64,000 nt of DNA from Paludibacteraceae bacterium (GCA_016285885.1 JAEERP010000004.1:309098-373097), one strand, 5' to 3'; numbered from the stretch's first letter, positions 17,912 through 26,683 are shown. Notes: a model not told the origin generated them from the sequence alone. Numbers and translations: made by a program.

Positions 17912-18493
17912 CTACAGGTCTTCGACGTTGACGACCCCGTTCAGCACGCAGTAGACGATCACGTCGGCCAGGGAGCGCGCATGTAATTTTTCCATGATGT
18001 TTTTCCGGTGGGTGATGACGGTGGTCACCGCCAACTCCAGCTGTGCGGCGATCTCTTTATTGATGAAACCCTTGCATAGTAGGACGGCCACCTCCGTTTC
18101 TCGGGTGGAAAGCAGTTGCTCGTTGCCACCTTGCTTGGGGATGTGTTCGGATATCGCGTGTCCGTGCCCCTTGCTGTAGAGCCCCATGATGGCAAGGACG
18201 ATCGCCTTCTCGCTCTGGCAGACGTTGAGCGTGTACACATCGTTGATGTGCAGGTCTCCATTCACCAATACGATCGTCTTTCGCTGACGTTCGCGGAAGA
18301 ATTGGACGTTCTCGAAGTAGATGCGCGATGAGACAAAGAAGTGGGCGAATTGACAATCGTTCTCCTCTTCCAAATCTTTCAAGGAGTTGTATACCACGGT
18401 CTCGACCATTGGCAGCAAATCACTCAGCAATTGTTGTAATCCAATGCAAGTCAAGATGTTATAGTCTACGATGGCAATCCGTGGTGCGATCAT
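17912..18493 (-). CDS. LuxR/NarL-type transcription regulator, probable regulator of the hem operon
   Basis: A 193-residue two-domain protein. The C-terminal 65 residues are a clear LuxR helix-turn-helix (LLSTRETEVAVLLCKGFINKEIAAQLELAVTT, then VITHRKNIMEKL). The N-terminal part resembles a receiver domain (PRIAIVDYNILTCIGLQQLL), but I see no obvious phospho-acceptor aspartate at the usual place (LEEENDCQFAHFFVSS). It may be an orphan, phosphorylation-independent regulator. It is transcribed toward hemE and ends 139 bp before the hemE ATG. Copies of a 17-bp palindrome occur both there and in its own upstream region, so control of the hem operon plus autoregulation is inferred. Effector unknown; haem or redox state are guesses. 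Confidence 0.85.
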   Translation of the reverse strand: MIAPRIAIVDYNILTCIGLQQLLSDLLPMVETVVYNSLKDLEEENDCQFAHFFVSSRIYFENVQFFRERQRKTIVLVNGDLHINDVYTLNVCQSEKAIVLAIMGLYSKGHGHAISEHIPKQGGNEQLLSTRETEVAVLLCKGFINKEIAAQLELAVTTVITHRKNIMEKLHARSLADVIVYCVLNGVVNVEDL

Positions 18494-18586
18494 ACGTCGA
18501 GTTAGTTTTTGTCATTGTCGAAATAGAGTGTAAATTTATACAAAAAGATCCGTTGTCTCTTTTTTATGGAGAAGGATTTGCCCCGT

Positions 18587-18603
18587 ATCCTTATAAATGA
18601 GGA
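18587..18603. promoter_or_regulatory. Palindromic operator 3 (regulator gene)
   Basis: On the minus strand it reads TCCTCATTTATAAGGAT, which matches the two hemE-proximal sites at 15 of 17 positions. It lies about 95 bp upstream of the LuxR-type gene start and suggests autoregulation. Confidence 0.6.
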
Positions 18604-18612
18604 TATGAAAAA

Positions 18613-18650
18613 TAATAAAGGCGGAAACGATTTGCGCTTCCGCCTTTTGT
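18613..18650 (-). terminator. Terminator of the small membrane protein gene
   Basis: A 10-bp perfect stem (AAAGGCGGAA 18617-18626 with TTCCGCCTTT 18638-18647) is followed on the minus strand by a T-rich run. Confidence 0.8.
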
Positions 18651-18717
18651 TTTAGGTGCATGGCCTTATCGTCAGCCGCCTATCTGTTGGGTAGCCGACA
18701 GACTCCTTAGGGAGGTT

Positions 18718-19122
18718 TTATTTCAGCTCTAAATCAATTTTCTTCCCATCCCATATCATGCGGAAAGCGGAGACCCCGTTCTTCTTTATGACCAAGGCGA
18801 TTGCCAGCAAAATGTCTTGTAACAAAAGGTCCAGTAGGTTCTCGACAGGTCCTGAAGTCGAATTAAACATATGGATGATGTTGGAGATTATTAATCCAAG
18901 CGTAAGGAAGCCCATTGCAATAAAAAACAGGATTAGACCACCCCTCTTTTTGAATATCATCAGGATGTAGGAAAGCGCAATTAGGAACAACATATACACT
19001 TGCCCACTAGACGATATATACTCCCAAGAAGCATATACAGCAAGCAACCCAAGGATCACATAGGTGGCTATGGGTAATCTGTCTGATCGTTTTTCTTTTT
19101 CCTGATTCATCTGGTTCATCAT
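18718..19122 (-). CDS. Small integral membrane protein of unknown function
   Basis: 134 residues with a short charged N-terminus (NQEKEKRSDR) and about four hydrophobic segments (YVILGLLAVYASW, VYMLFLIALSYILMIF, GGLILFFIAMGFLTLGLII, LLDLLLQDILLAIALVI). I do not recognise a family. A start at the internal methionine of residue 5 is possible. Flanked by terminators on both sides, so it is a single-gene unit between ilvE and the LuxR-type regulator. Confidence 0.7.
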   Translation of the reverse strand: MMNQMNQEKEKRSDRLPIATYVILGLLAVYASWEYISSSGQVYMLFLIALSYILMIFKKRGGLILFFIAMGFLTLGLIISNIIHMFNSTSGPVENLLDLLLQDILLAIALVIKKNGVSAFRMIWDGKKIDLELK

Positions 19123-19138
19123 TTTAGGTTGATAATCT

Positions 19139-19172
19139 GAAAAAGGCGCTTACGAGACCGCAAGCGCCTTTT
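19139..19172 (-). terminator. ilvE terminator
   Basis: Stem AAGGCGCTT (19143-19151) with AAGCGCCTT (19162-19170), then a T-run on the minus strand, 25 bp after the ilvE stop. Confidence 0.82.
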
Positions 19173-19194
19173 GTATTAGTTGATAATCAAACGA

Positions 19195-20220
19195 TTAGTC
19201 CAAAACCGTCACCCAGCCGTGTACATCTGGCTCCTCGCCGTACTGGATGCCACGGAGCTTATCATACAACTTCTTGCTGATAGGGCCTGGCTTGCCGTCC
19301 TTGGAGATCACGTATGACTTGTTCATCTCCAAATCATCGATCTTAGAGATCGGGCTAATCACAGCGGCTGTACCGCATGCGCCGGCCTCTTCCATCGTCT
19401 CCAACTCCTCGATAGGAATCTGACGTCTCTCCACCTTCAAACCAAGGTCCTCAGCCAACTGCATCAAACTCTTGTTCGTGATGGAAGGGAGGATGGATGT
19501 GGACTTCGGCGTGATGTAAGTATTGTTCTTGATACCGAAGAAGTTAGCGGCACCCGCCTCGTCGATGTATTTCTTCTCCTTAGCGTCCAAATAGAACTCG
19601 CAAGCGTAACCCAAGTCGTGGGCCTTCTTGTTGGCCAAGAGGCTGGCGGCGTAGTTGCCACCCACCTTGTAGATACCCGTTCCGAGAGGAGCCGAACGGT
19701 CGTACTCGCGGATGACTACGTATGGGTTGGCGAAGAATCCACCCTTGAAGTATGGTCCTACTGGTGTCACGAATATGACGAAGAGGTATTCATTGGCTGG
19801 ATGAACACCCACTTGTGCGCCTGTTCCGATCAACAACGGACGGATATAGAGGGATGCGCCGCTCTCGTATGGAGGGATGAAACGCTCGTTCAACTTCACG
19901 ACTTTCTTCACCATCTCGCAGAATTTCTCTGTTGACAACTCCGGCATCAGGATGCCTCGGCAGGTCGACTGCAAACGCTCCGCATTGGCTTCCATACGGA
20001 AGATGCGGATCTTGCCATCCTTGCAACGGTAAGCCTTCAATCCCTCGAAAGCTTCTTGACCGTAGTGGAGGCATGTAGCCGCCATGTGGATGTTGATGTT
20101 CTCTTCCGAACTTACTTCTATCTCTCCCCATGCGCCGTTTCTGAAATAACAGCGCACATTGTAATCCGTCGGCATGTAACCGAACTTAAGATTCGCCCAA
20201 TCAATGTTTAATTCTGACAT
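19195..20220 (-). CDS. ilvE: Branched-chain amino acid aminotransferase
   Basis: A PLP enzyme for the last step in Val, Leu and Ile synthesis (and first in degradation). 341 residues, the class IV 'long' type. It shows HYGQEAFEGLKAYR, SLYIRPLLIGTG, the PLP-lysine region GIYKVGGNYAAS, and YIDEAGAANFFGI before the C-terminal EEAGACGTAAVISPI. A promoter box lies 40 bp upstream and a strong terminator downstream, so it is monocistronic. Confidence 0.96.
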   Translation of the reverse strand: MSELNIDWANLKFGYMPTDYNVRCYFRNGAWGEIEVSSEENINIHMAATCLHYGQEAFEGLKAYRCKDGKIRIFRMEANAERLQSTCRGILMPELSTEKFCEMVKKVVKLNERFIPPYESGASLYIRPLLIGTGAQVGVHPANEYLFVIFVTPVGPYFKGGFFANPYVVIREYDRSAPLGTGIYKVGGNYAASLLANKKAHDLGYACEFYLDAKEKKYIDEAGAANFFGIKNNTYITPKSTSILPSITNKSLMQLAEDLGLKVERRQIPIEELETMEEAGACGTAAVISPISKIDDLEMNKSYVISKDGKPGPISKKLYDKLRGIQYGEEPDVHGWVTVLD

Positions 20221-20259
20221 AATCTATATCTGTTATTGTTACTCTCGTGAAAAATCCCC

Positions 20260-20267
20260 CAAAGATA
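20260..20267 (-). promoter_or_regulatory. ilvE -7 promoter element
   Basis: Minus-strand TATCTTTG, a perfect TAnnTTTG match, 39 bp before the ATG of ilvE. No clear -33 TTTG. Confidence 0.6.
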
Positions 20268-20295
20268 GTGATTTTTAGGGCAGGTTGTCCCTTTC

Positions 20296-20316
20296 GAATT
20301 AAGAATTAAGAATTAA
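20296..20316. repeat. GAATTAA tandem repeat, three copies
   Basis: Three perfect head-to-tail copies of GAATTAA between ilvE and the DUF4112 gene, followed by an AT-rich segment. Short intergenic repeat with no visible function. Confidence 0.7.
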
Positions 20317-20369
20317 AAATTTAGAATGGAAGGTGACTCCTGTCGCTCTTAACCCATCATTCTCCATTT

Positions 20370-20906
20370 TCATCCAATGATATTCCCCAGCAAAGTCTTG
20401 ACCAGCCAAGCCAGTCCGAAGACGACGAGGAAGCCCGCTGAGGCGATCAGGTTCACCCTGCGCTTTGTCTCCGCGTCATCCTCCACAAATCCTTTGATCA
20501 TCGTGCGGTTGATGTAGTTGCCGCAGAAGACCACGTCCACCAACGTCCCCGGTATGGGAATCAATCCGATGAGTAGGTCGACCGCCGCGACGCAAAAGAC
20601 CGCGGCCGTCAGACGAATGGACCTGACGACAACAAGGCTGAGGTAGATATATGCCAGTCCGATTAACCCCGAGAAGATGTCTCCGAACCCTTCGATGAAG
20701 CTCAGAACCGCATCGAGGATGTCAAACCCGATGGCTTTGCTGATCAGGATCTGATAGAGTTTGTCCTGCTCGATGCGTTGCCGACGCTCCATCTTCTTGC
20801 GTCGTGCATGCTCCGCCGTCATCTTCGTACGTTTCAGCTTCTCGATCTCCTTGTCGGAATCGAAGCCGAACTTCTCCCTCGTCTGGGCTCTTCTTTCGTT
20901 GGACAT
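20370..20906 (-). CDS. DUF4112-type membrane protein
   Basis: 178 residues. The N-terminal 50 are very basic and probably helical (KLKRTKMTAEHARRKKMERRQR). Then come two or three hydrophobic segments with the DUF4112-like signature DLLIGLIPIPGTLVDVVFCGNYINRTMIKGF, which is split here into DLLIGLIPIPGTLVD and VVFCGNYINRTM. A final transmembrane helix (GFLVVFGLAWLVKTLL) ends the protein. It starts one base after the stop of the long coiled-coil gene, so the two are translated together. Function of the family is unknown. Confidence 0.75.
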   Translation of the reverse strand: MSNERRAQTREKFGFDSDKEIEKLKRTKMTAEHARRKKMERRQRIEQDKLYQILISKAIGFDILDAVLSFIEGFGDIFSGLIGLAYIYLSLVVVRSIRLTAAVFCVAAVDLLIGLIPIPGTLVDVVFCGNYINRTMIKGFVEDDAETKRRVNLIASAGFLVVFGLAWLVKTLLGNIIG

Positions 20907-20907
20907 G

Positions 20908-23040
20908 TTATATCTCTATGCTCTTTTTCCCTGATAATATATCCTCGAAATCTGCCTCCGTCAACCGATCCGCAGGAATCTCCGCCAACTCGCTCAACGC
21001 CTTGCGCAACTCTTCCTTGTCGGTCGTCGTATTGGCTCTTTTCAGCACTTCCACGAGGACTTTGTTCTTTTGGTCGATATCCGACAGGGTGGATTGGAAG
21101 GACTCCTTCATCCGTTTCATCTCCTCGTGGTAGACGGCGTCGGTCAGTTGCGCCTTCATTTGCTCAGTCTGCAGGTAACTCCAGTTCTTCAGCAACTCAG
21201 TGGCTTTGTCTACGGCGGTGCCTATGGATTGCTCGTTCTCCGCCACTGCGTTCTCCCCGGCGAGACCGAACTCACGGAGGATAGAGTCCTTCACCTCTCC
21301 GCCGTTCTTTTTGATTTCGTCGCAGACCTCCTCTACAAAGTGCTTCAGGTTCTGCTCAATGTCGGACGGTAGCTGAACACTCTCCTCCAATGTAGGCGGA
21401 ACATAGACGTTCAGCAGGCTGTCGTCCAGTTTGCTCTCTATCACGGATTTCCCTGAGTGGAGCAACGATAGTAGTCCCTTCAGATATTTTAGCGCCTCCG
21501 ACTTCTGCTGCGGAGAACGTTGTAGTTTCTCTGCGATAAGATGGTTGAGCTCTGCGATGCGTTTCTTGCAATCCTCGTACTCTTGCTTGTCTGTCGCCAG
21601 CTGCTCGTTGTGGGTGTTGCGGTCTTCCGTGCCTTCCTCCACGTCCATCAAGGTGTCTTGGTAGGCGTTGACCAACTGCCCATCCTGCTCGTCCCACTCC
21701 AGCAACCGTCTGCCGTATTTGCGTTGTGCGACGCCGAAGGTGAGCAGCTTGGAGAGGAGTCCCGGCGCTTCCGGCTTGCGGCTCAGCGCCTCTTCGTATT
21801 TGGATTTTTGGGCATCCAGCATGCCCTTCATTTCGACGAGTTGTGTGTCGAACAAAGATATGTTTTCGCTGTGGTCGCTGATGCTTCTCTCCAGTTCCCT
21901 CGCACGCTCCAGCAGTCGGTCGCGCTCCTCTTTCAGCGGTTTCGCTTCGCCCGTGTAGACGCTGTCGAAGAGATGTTGTAGTCTATCGGAGAGCACCTCG
22001 TCCCCTCGTCTGACGAAGAGGGAGGCCCGAGGAATATAGAGGTCGTTCAGCACCTTGTGGATGGTGGCGAGCCTCATCACGTCTCCACTGATCTGTTGGC
22101 GGTCCTTCTTCACGCCGTTCTCGAATTGTACATATTCGTTGCGCATCTGCACCGTCTTCTCCTGTGCGTTGAGCCAGTGGTTCAGGTAGGAGATGGCGCC
22201 CACAGCGAGTGAGCCGTAGATGCCCACTTTTCCGCCCACCTTGTTGCTTACCGTCAGCCATTTAGGCATTTGCGCGACCGTCTGGTTGTAGTGGGAGGCT
22301 ATTTCTCCTAAGAGCAATGTGCAGTTCTCGTCCAGTTTGTCGAATTCCAGTCGCTTGCGGTTCTGCATGGCGGAGACGTCCAGGTAGCGCACCTGCTCGA
22401 AGTCGAAGAGCTGGGGCGCCACCACTTTGATGGAGTCCCCGAAGATGTCCACCAAGGCGTTCGCGTATCGCAGGAAGGTCTCGTTAACGGATGAGCGTAG
22501 TTCGACGAAGTCATGTATGTCGTTCCGCACGCTCTTCTCCGCCACCGTGTAGGTGTCCACCATCTTGCCGTAGTTTTGCATGAGGGCGAGGCTCTTGGCT
22601 TTCACCTCGTTGATGCCCTTCGTGCCTTCCAACCACTTGTGCAGGGCTACCAGGTCCTTGCTCAGTTCGATCGTCAGCACATCTTTGATCTCTTGCTTGG
22701 CGTCGGAGAGTAGGTCTTGGGTCTCCCGCAGATGTTTCTCCACGAGAGAGAGGGCGGCGTCCGTTTGGTCACTCTCCAAGTGCGCCTCCAACGCGTATTG
22801 CTCCACGATGCTCATGCTTCCGTCATTGCTTACGATCGCCCATCGGATCGACTCGGGTTTGCCCAGTGCCTCGTAGGCATTGTAAATCAGGCGGCTCATA
22901 TCGGAGCCATCCACGTAATCCACACCCTGTCGAATCTTCAGGATGTACGAAACGTCGGCACGAATTATCTTCTCCTTCTTTTCGTATTGCTTGTCTGCTA
23001 TTTCCTTAATGCAATCATATACTTTACCTTCATTCTTCAT
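20908..23040 (-). CDS. Long coiled-coil protein of unknown function
   Basis: About 710 residues, mostly helical and charged. Heptad-like stretches occur around EERDRLLERARELERSISDHSENISLF and ATDKQEYEDCKKRIAELNHLIAEKLQ, and a short hydrophobic patch at GKVGIYGSLAVGAISYL. No enzymatic motif is evident. The frame extends to 23130, but a promoter box at 23077-23084 lies inside that extension, so the ATG at 23040 (MKNEGKVYDC) is chosen. It is coupled to the DUF4112 membrane protein (one base between them). A membrane-tethered scaffold is a possible role, as inference only. Confidence 0.75.
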   Translation of the reverse strand: MKNEGKVYDCIKEIADKQYEKKEKIIRADVSYILKIRQGVDYVDGSDMSRLIYNAYEALGKPESIRWAIVSNDGSMSIVEQYALEAHLESDQTDAALSLVEKHLRETQDLLSDAKQEIKDVLTIELSKDLVALHKWLEGTKGINEVKAKSLALMQNYGKMVDTYTVAEKSVRNDIHDFVELRSSVNETFLRYANALVDIFGDSIKVVAPQLFDFEQVRYLDVSAMQNRKRLEFDKLDENCTLLLGEIASHYNQTVAQMPKWLTVSNKVGGKVGIYGSLAVGAISYLNHWLNAQEKTVQMRNEYVQFENGVKKDRQQISGDVMRLATIHKVLNDLYIPRASLFVRRGDEVLSDRLQHLFDSVYTGEAKPLKEERDRLLERARELERSISDHSENISLFDTQLVEMKGMLDAQKSKYEEALSRKPEAPGLLSKLLTFGVAQRKYGRRLLEWDEQDGQLVNAYQDTLMDVEEGTEDRNTHNEQLATDKQEYEDCKKRIAELNHLIAEKLQRSPQQKSEALKYLKGLLSLLHSGKSVIESKLDDSLLNVYVPPTLEESVQLPSDIEQNLKHFVEEVCDEIKKNGGEVKDSILREFGLAGENAVAENEQSIGTAVDKATELLKNWSYLQTEQMKAQLTDAVYHEEMKRMKESFQSTLSDIDQKNKVLVEVLKRANTTTDKEELRKALSELAEIPADRLTEADFEDILSGKKSIEI

Positions 23041-23076
23041 AATTAACCGTGTTAGTGATTGGTTATTCGATAAAAA

Positions 23077-23084
23077 CAAAGATA
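23077..23084 (-). promoter_or_regulatory. Promoter -7 element of the coiled-coil operon
   Basis: Minus-strand TATCTTTG, perfect consensus, 36 bp before the ATG at 23040; this fixes the start choice. Confidence 0.6.
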
Positions 23085-23103
23085 AAAAATAGGGGGGATA
23101 AAA

Positions 23104-23140
23104 GCAAAAAAAAAGCGGAACATCATGCAAATGTTCCGCC
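23104..23140 (-). terminator. Terminator of the first acyl-CoA synthetase gene
   Basis: Perfect 9-bp stem GCGGAACAT (23115-23123) / ATGTTCCGC (23131-23139), then nine T residues on the minus strand. Confidence 0.87.
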
Positions 23141-23160
23141 TTCGTAATTGTTATTATATT

Positions 23161-24831
23161 TTATTTACCTTGTTGACTTTCATAAAGATAGCGTTTGATG
23201 TTCTTCTTCGGCGTCTTCTCGAACTCGTTCGGATATAGACGTATCTCGGAGATCTGCTCGTAGTTGGCAACCATCTTGTTGTATTTCTTTCGGTTGTCTT
23301 CCATGATATTTTCCAGTTCTTTGTGGTCAATACCGATCTCGTCCATCGCATTGAAGTCCGGATAAACCAGGGCCACGAGTTTTTCTTCGCCCTTGATCAC
23401 CAAACATTCCGACACGAAAGGCATATTGTTCAGCTTGGCCTCCAACGCCTCCGGATAGATGTTCTGTCCGGAAGGGCCTAAGATCATCGTCTTGCAGCGA
23501 CCCTTGATGAAGAGGTTGTTGCCCTTGTCTAAGGTGCCGATGTCGCCCGTGTGCATCCAGCCGTCCGCTTCGATGACCTTAGCGGTGTTCTCCTCGTCCT
23601 TGTAGTAACCCATCATGACGTTCTGACCCTTGACGAGGATTTCGCCCGCGATCTTTTCAGGGTCTGAGGAGGCGATCTTCACCTCCATGTTAGGCACAAC
23701 GACGCCCACCGACTTGGCGATGAACTTTTCCATGCTGATGAAGCTGATGAGAGGAGCGCACTCCGTCATGCCATAGCCCACGGCGAACGGGAACTTCAGT
23801 TTCTTGAGTCCCTGCTCTATGTCAGCGTTGAGCGGTGCGCCACCGATGATGACTTGGCTGAATTCTCCTCCGAAGAGTTGGATCAGTTTGTTGCGCACGT
23901 TCGGATAGATGTTTTGCTCCATCTGCTCTTCCGACATCTCTGCCGCATGCTTCGTCAGGATTGGTTCAGCAACGGAACGGTAGATCTTCTCCACCACCAA
24001 AGGGACGGTGAAGATCACGCTCGGACGTATGGCGTCGAACGCCTTGATCAGCACGTTAGGGGCGGGAAGCTTGATGAGGAAGGTGATATGTCCACCGTTC
24101 ACGATCTGCGAAAGGAAGTCCAATGTGCATCCGTACGCATGGGCGAGCGGCAGGAAGGTGAGGATCTTGTTGCCTGGTTTGGCCAGCCCCATCTCCTTGA
24201 CAAAGCCTATGTTGCCGACGATATTGTCTACGGTCTGTACCACACCCTTGCTGAAACCGGTCGTGCCGGAGGTGTAGTTGATGGCGAATATGTCTTCGTT
24301 CTTTCTCTCCGCATATTTGATGTCCTCTTTCTGTACACCGTTCGGATATTTCACCTTCAGCATCTCCCTCAACTCTTGTATCTTTTGAGGAACGGATTTT
24401 TTATAGCTCGTGTAGAGGCAATACTTCTCGTTGTAGCAGTAGATGCACTTCACCCGCTTGATGTTCTCCTCCTGCACCTGATCTTTCAGGTTGTCGCTGA
24501 CGAAGAGAAGTTTCGCTTCGGAGTGGTTCACGATGTGGTGGATATCGTCCACAGGGAAATTCTGCAAGATCGGGACGATGATTGCTCCGTAGGATAATGT
24601 GGCAAGGAAGACCACCGCCCACTCAGGCGTGTTCTTTCCCACAACCGCGATTTTGTCGTTCGGACGGATGCCCACCTCCTCGAAAAGGATGTGAATCTCC
24701 GCGATGGCAGATGCCAGATCTTTGTAACAGTAGGTTTCCCCAGTGACGTAATTTGTCAGTGCTGGCATATCCCAGTTATCCCGGATGGATTTTTCCAACA
24801 TCTGATTGTAATTTCCTTTGTAATAACGCAT
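23161..24831 (-). CDS. AMP-binding long-chain acyl-CoA synthetase-like enzyme (copy 1)
   Basis: An ANL-superfamily enzyme that adenylates a carboxylic (probably fatty) acid and transfers it to CoA. The ATP/AMP motif INYTSGTTGFSKGV, the GYGMTECAPLIS motif and the hinge region GWMHTGDIGTLDKGN with KGRCKTMILGPSGQNIYPE are intact. About 556 residues from the chosen start; the frame opens 54 bp earlier, but the ATG at 24831 (MRYYKGNYNQMLE) is the natural start. It is a paralogue of the next gene, same strand, with a terminator between them, so they arose by tandem duplication but are separate units. Substrate not inferable. Confidence 0.88.
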   Translation of the reverse strand: MRYYKGNYNQMLEKSIRDNWDMPALTNYVTGETYCYKDLASAIAEIHILFEEVGIRPNDKIAVVGKNTPEWAVVFLATLSYGAIIVPILQNFPVDDIHHIVNHSEAKLLFVSDNLKDQVQEENIKRVKCIYCYNEKYCLYTSYKKSVPQKIQELREMLKVKYPNGVQKEDIKYAERKNEDIFAINYTSGTTGFSKGVVQTVDNIVGNIGFVKEMGLAKPGNKILTFLPLAHAYGCTLDFLSQIVNGGHITFLIKLPAPNVLIKAFDAIRPSVIFTVPLVVEKIYRSVAEPILTKHAAEMSEEQMEQNIYPNVRNKLIQLFGGEFSQVIIGGAPLNADIEQGLKKLKFPFAVGYGMTECAPLISFISMEKFIAKSVGVVVPNMEVKIASSDPEKIAGEILVKGQNVMMGYYKDEENTAKVIEADGWMHTGDIGTLDKGNNLFIKGRCKTMILGPSGQNIYPEALEAKLNNMPFVSECLVIKGEEKLVALVYPDFNAMDEIGIDHKELENIMEDNRKKYNKMVANYEQISEIRLYPNEFEKTPKKNIKRYLYESQQGK

Positions 24832-24864
24832 TGTCTTTTTTTGTTTGTCTATATGATTGAACAA

Positions 24865-24872
24865 TAAAGTTA
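24865..24872 (-). promoter_or_regulatory. Possible -7 element of acyl-CoA synthetase copy 1
   Basis: Minus-strand TAACTTTA differs from TAnnTTTG at the last base; 33 bp before the ATG. Confidence 0.35.
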
Positions 24873-24925
24873 GAAGCGTCCACAAAATAGTGGATGCCCG
24901 TCACACGTAGTATGTCTATTTCGAA

Positions 24926-24957
24926 ATAAAGGTGGGCCTAGTGAAGCCCACCTTTAT
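24926..24957 (-). terminator. Terminator of acyl-CoA synthetase copy 2
   Basis: Perfect 12-bp stem ATAAAGGTGGGC / GCCCACCTTTAT with an 8-base loop, immediately after the stop at 24961. Confidence 0.75.
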
Positions 24958-24960
24958 GCA

Positions 24961-26625
24961 TTAATTTTCGTAAAGATATCTCTTAATGGATTTCTTTGGA
25001 GTCTTCTCGAACTCTGTCGGATGGATGATGATGGCGGAGAGGCGCTCGTAGGCGGCGAGTTGCTCGTTCACCTTCTTGCGGTGCTCGTCCATGATAGCGT
25101 CCAAATCGGCACGTTGGATGCCCATCTCGTCCATGGCGGCGAAGTCCGGATAAACCAAGGCTACGATCTTGTCCGCACGTTGGATGACGATGCACTCTGA
25201 TACGAACGGTAGGTTGCTCAACTTCGCCTCAATCTCCTCCGGATAGATGTTCTGTCCGCTTGCGCCTAAGATCATGGTCTTGGAACGTCCCTTGATGAAG
25301 ATGTAGCCGTTCTTGTCCACGATGCCGACGTCACCTGTGCACATCCAGCCATCCTCCGTGAAAGCCTTGGAAGTGGCCTCCTCGTTCTTGTAATATCCCT
25401 TCATCACATTCCGTCCCTTCACTTGGATCTCTCCTGGTATGTTCTGCGGATCGGATGAGTCGATGCGCACCTCCATGTCGTCCACAACGGTACCCACCGA
25501 GTTTGGCACATATTGCTTGCCGTTCGCACCATAGTTCAAACTGATGAGCGGTCCACACTCCGTCATACCATAGCCCACGGCGAATGGGAAGTTGATCTTC
25601 ATCAAGAACTCCTCCACCTCCTTGTTGAGGGGAGCACCACCGATGATGAGATGGATGAACTCGCCTCCGAATGATTTCACGAGGGTGTTCCTGATCTCTG
25701 AGTAGATCTTTCCCGATAGGATAGGAATACTCATCGCCAACTTCATGGATGTCTTGTTCAGCTTCGGCAATATGTTGTTTTTGTATATCTTTTCGAGGAT
25801 AAGCGGTACGGAGAAGATGACGGTTGGTTTCACATCCTCCATCGCCTTCAGTAAGATCTTCGGACTTGGGATCCTGTTGAGGAAGGTGATGTGCGCACCC
25901 TTTGCGAATTGCGAAAGGAAGTCGAAGGCGCATCCATAGGCGTGCGCTAGCGGCAGGAAGGTGAGGATCTCGTAGCCTTTGCCGACCAAATTGGTCGATG
26001 CGGCGTACTCCATGTTGCCACACAGATTCTCGCCTGTGAGCATCACACCCTTGCTGTAGCCGGTTGTTCCGGAGGTGTAGTTGATGACTGCCACCTCGTT
26101 GTCATCCTTGTCGCAGAAGTGCACATCCTCCTTGCGGAATCCGTTCGGATAACGTTCGGCGAACTTTTGGTCCAACTGCTTCATCGACATCTGGATGGTC
26201 TCTCCCGGTGCTTGGTATATGCAACGGAAATCAGAGATGGAGAATACCCCGCGAACTCCTTGGAACTTGCTCTCGTCCAAGTCTTCCCATTGGTTGTCAC
26301 TCAAGAAAACGAGCTTCGACTCCGAGTGCGTGATGATGTGTTGCACGTCATTCGGATGGAAATCCTGAAGGATCGGTACCACGATGGCGCCGTACGAAAC
26401 TGCGGATAGGAACGTGATGGCCCATTGTGGCGTGTTTCGACCCACCAAGGCTATCTTGTCGTTCTTTTGTACATGGATTTCATCAAAGAGAACATGTAGT
26501 TTCGCAACTTCTTCCCCTACTTGACTGTACGTGAATGTTTTCTTCGCCACGTAATCGGTCATCGCTTTGAGATCCCAGAATTCTGTGATCGCATGCTCGA
26601 AATGGCCTACAAATTTATTTGCCAT
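24961..26625 (-). CDS. AMP-binding long-chain acyl-CoA synthetase-like enzyme (copy 2)
   Basis: A 554-residue ANL-superfamily acid:CoA ligase, related over its whole length to the gene at 23161-24831. Motifs: INYTSGTTGYSKGVML, VGYGMTECGPLISL, DGWMCTGDVGIVDKNGYIF and KGRSKTMILGASGQNIYPEE; the C-terminal end is also shared (PTEFEKTPKKSIKRYLYEN). It has a good Bacteroidetes promoter 27 bp upstream and its own terminator. The two copies differ mostly between motifs, which suggests different acyl substrates or conditions rather than redundancy (inference). Confidence 0.88.
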   Translation of the reverse strand: MANKFVGHFEHAITEFWDLKAMTDYVAKKTFTYSQVGEEVAKLHVLFDEIHVQKNDKIALVGRNTPQWAITFLSAVSYGAIVVPILQDFHPNDVQHIITHSESKLVFLSDNQWEDLDESKFQGVRGVFSISDFRCIYQAPGETIQMSMKQLDQKFAERYPNGFRKEDVHFCDKDDNEVAVINYTSGTTGYSKGVMLTGENLCGNMEYAASTNLVGKGYEILTFLPLAHAYGCAFDFLSQFAKGAHITFLNRIPSPKILLKAMEDVKPTVIFSVPLILEKIYKNNILPKLNKTSMKLAMSIPILSGKIYSEIRNTLVKSFGGEFIHLIIGGAPLNKEVEEFLMKINFPFAVGYGMTECGPLISLNYGANGKQYVPNSVGTVVDDMEVRIDSSDPQNIPGEIQVKGRNVMKGYYKNEEATSKAFTEDGWMCTGDVGIVDKNGYIFIKGRSKTMILGASGQNIYPEEIEAKLSNLPFVSECIVIQRADKIVALVYPDFAAMDEMGIQRADLDAIMDEHRKKVNEQLAAYERLSAIIIHPTEFEKTPKKSIKRYLYEN

Positions 26626-26651
26626 ACTTACTCATTTTTAGTAAAACTGTG

Positions 26652-26683
26652 CAAAAGTACGATATGTTTGCACATCTCACAAA
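26652..26683 (-). promoter_or_regulatory. Promoter of acyl-CoA synthetase copy 2
   Basis: Minus-strand TTTG (26680-26683), 20 bp spacer, TACTTTTG (26652-26659): close to the full Bacteroidetes promoter consensus, 26 bp before the ATG. Confidence 0.65.

Noticed and set aside
23041-23130. Thirty-codon N-terminal extension of the coiled-coil gene with a hydrophobic stretch
   Set aside because: A perfect TAnnTTTG box lies inside it, so the message starts downstream; the apparent signal-like segment is an accident.
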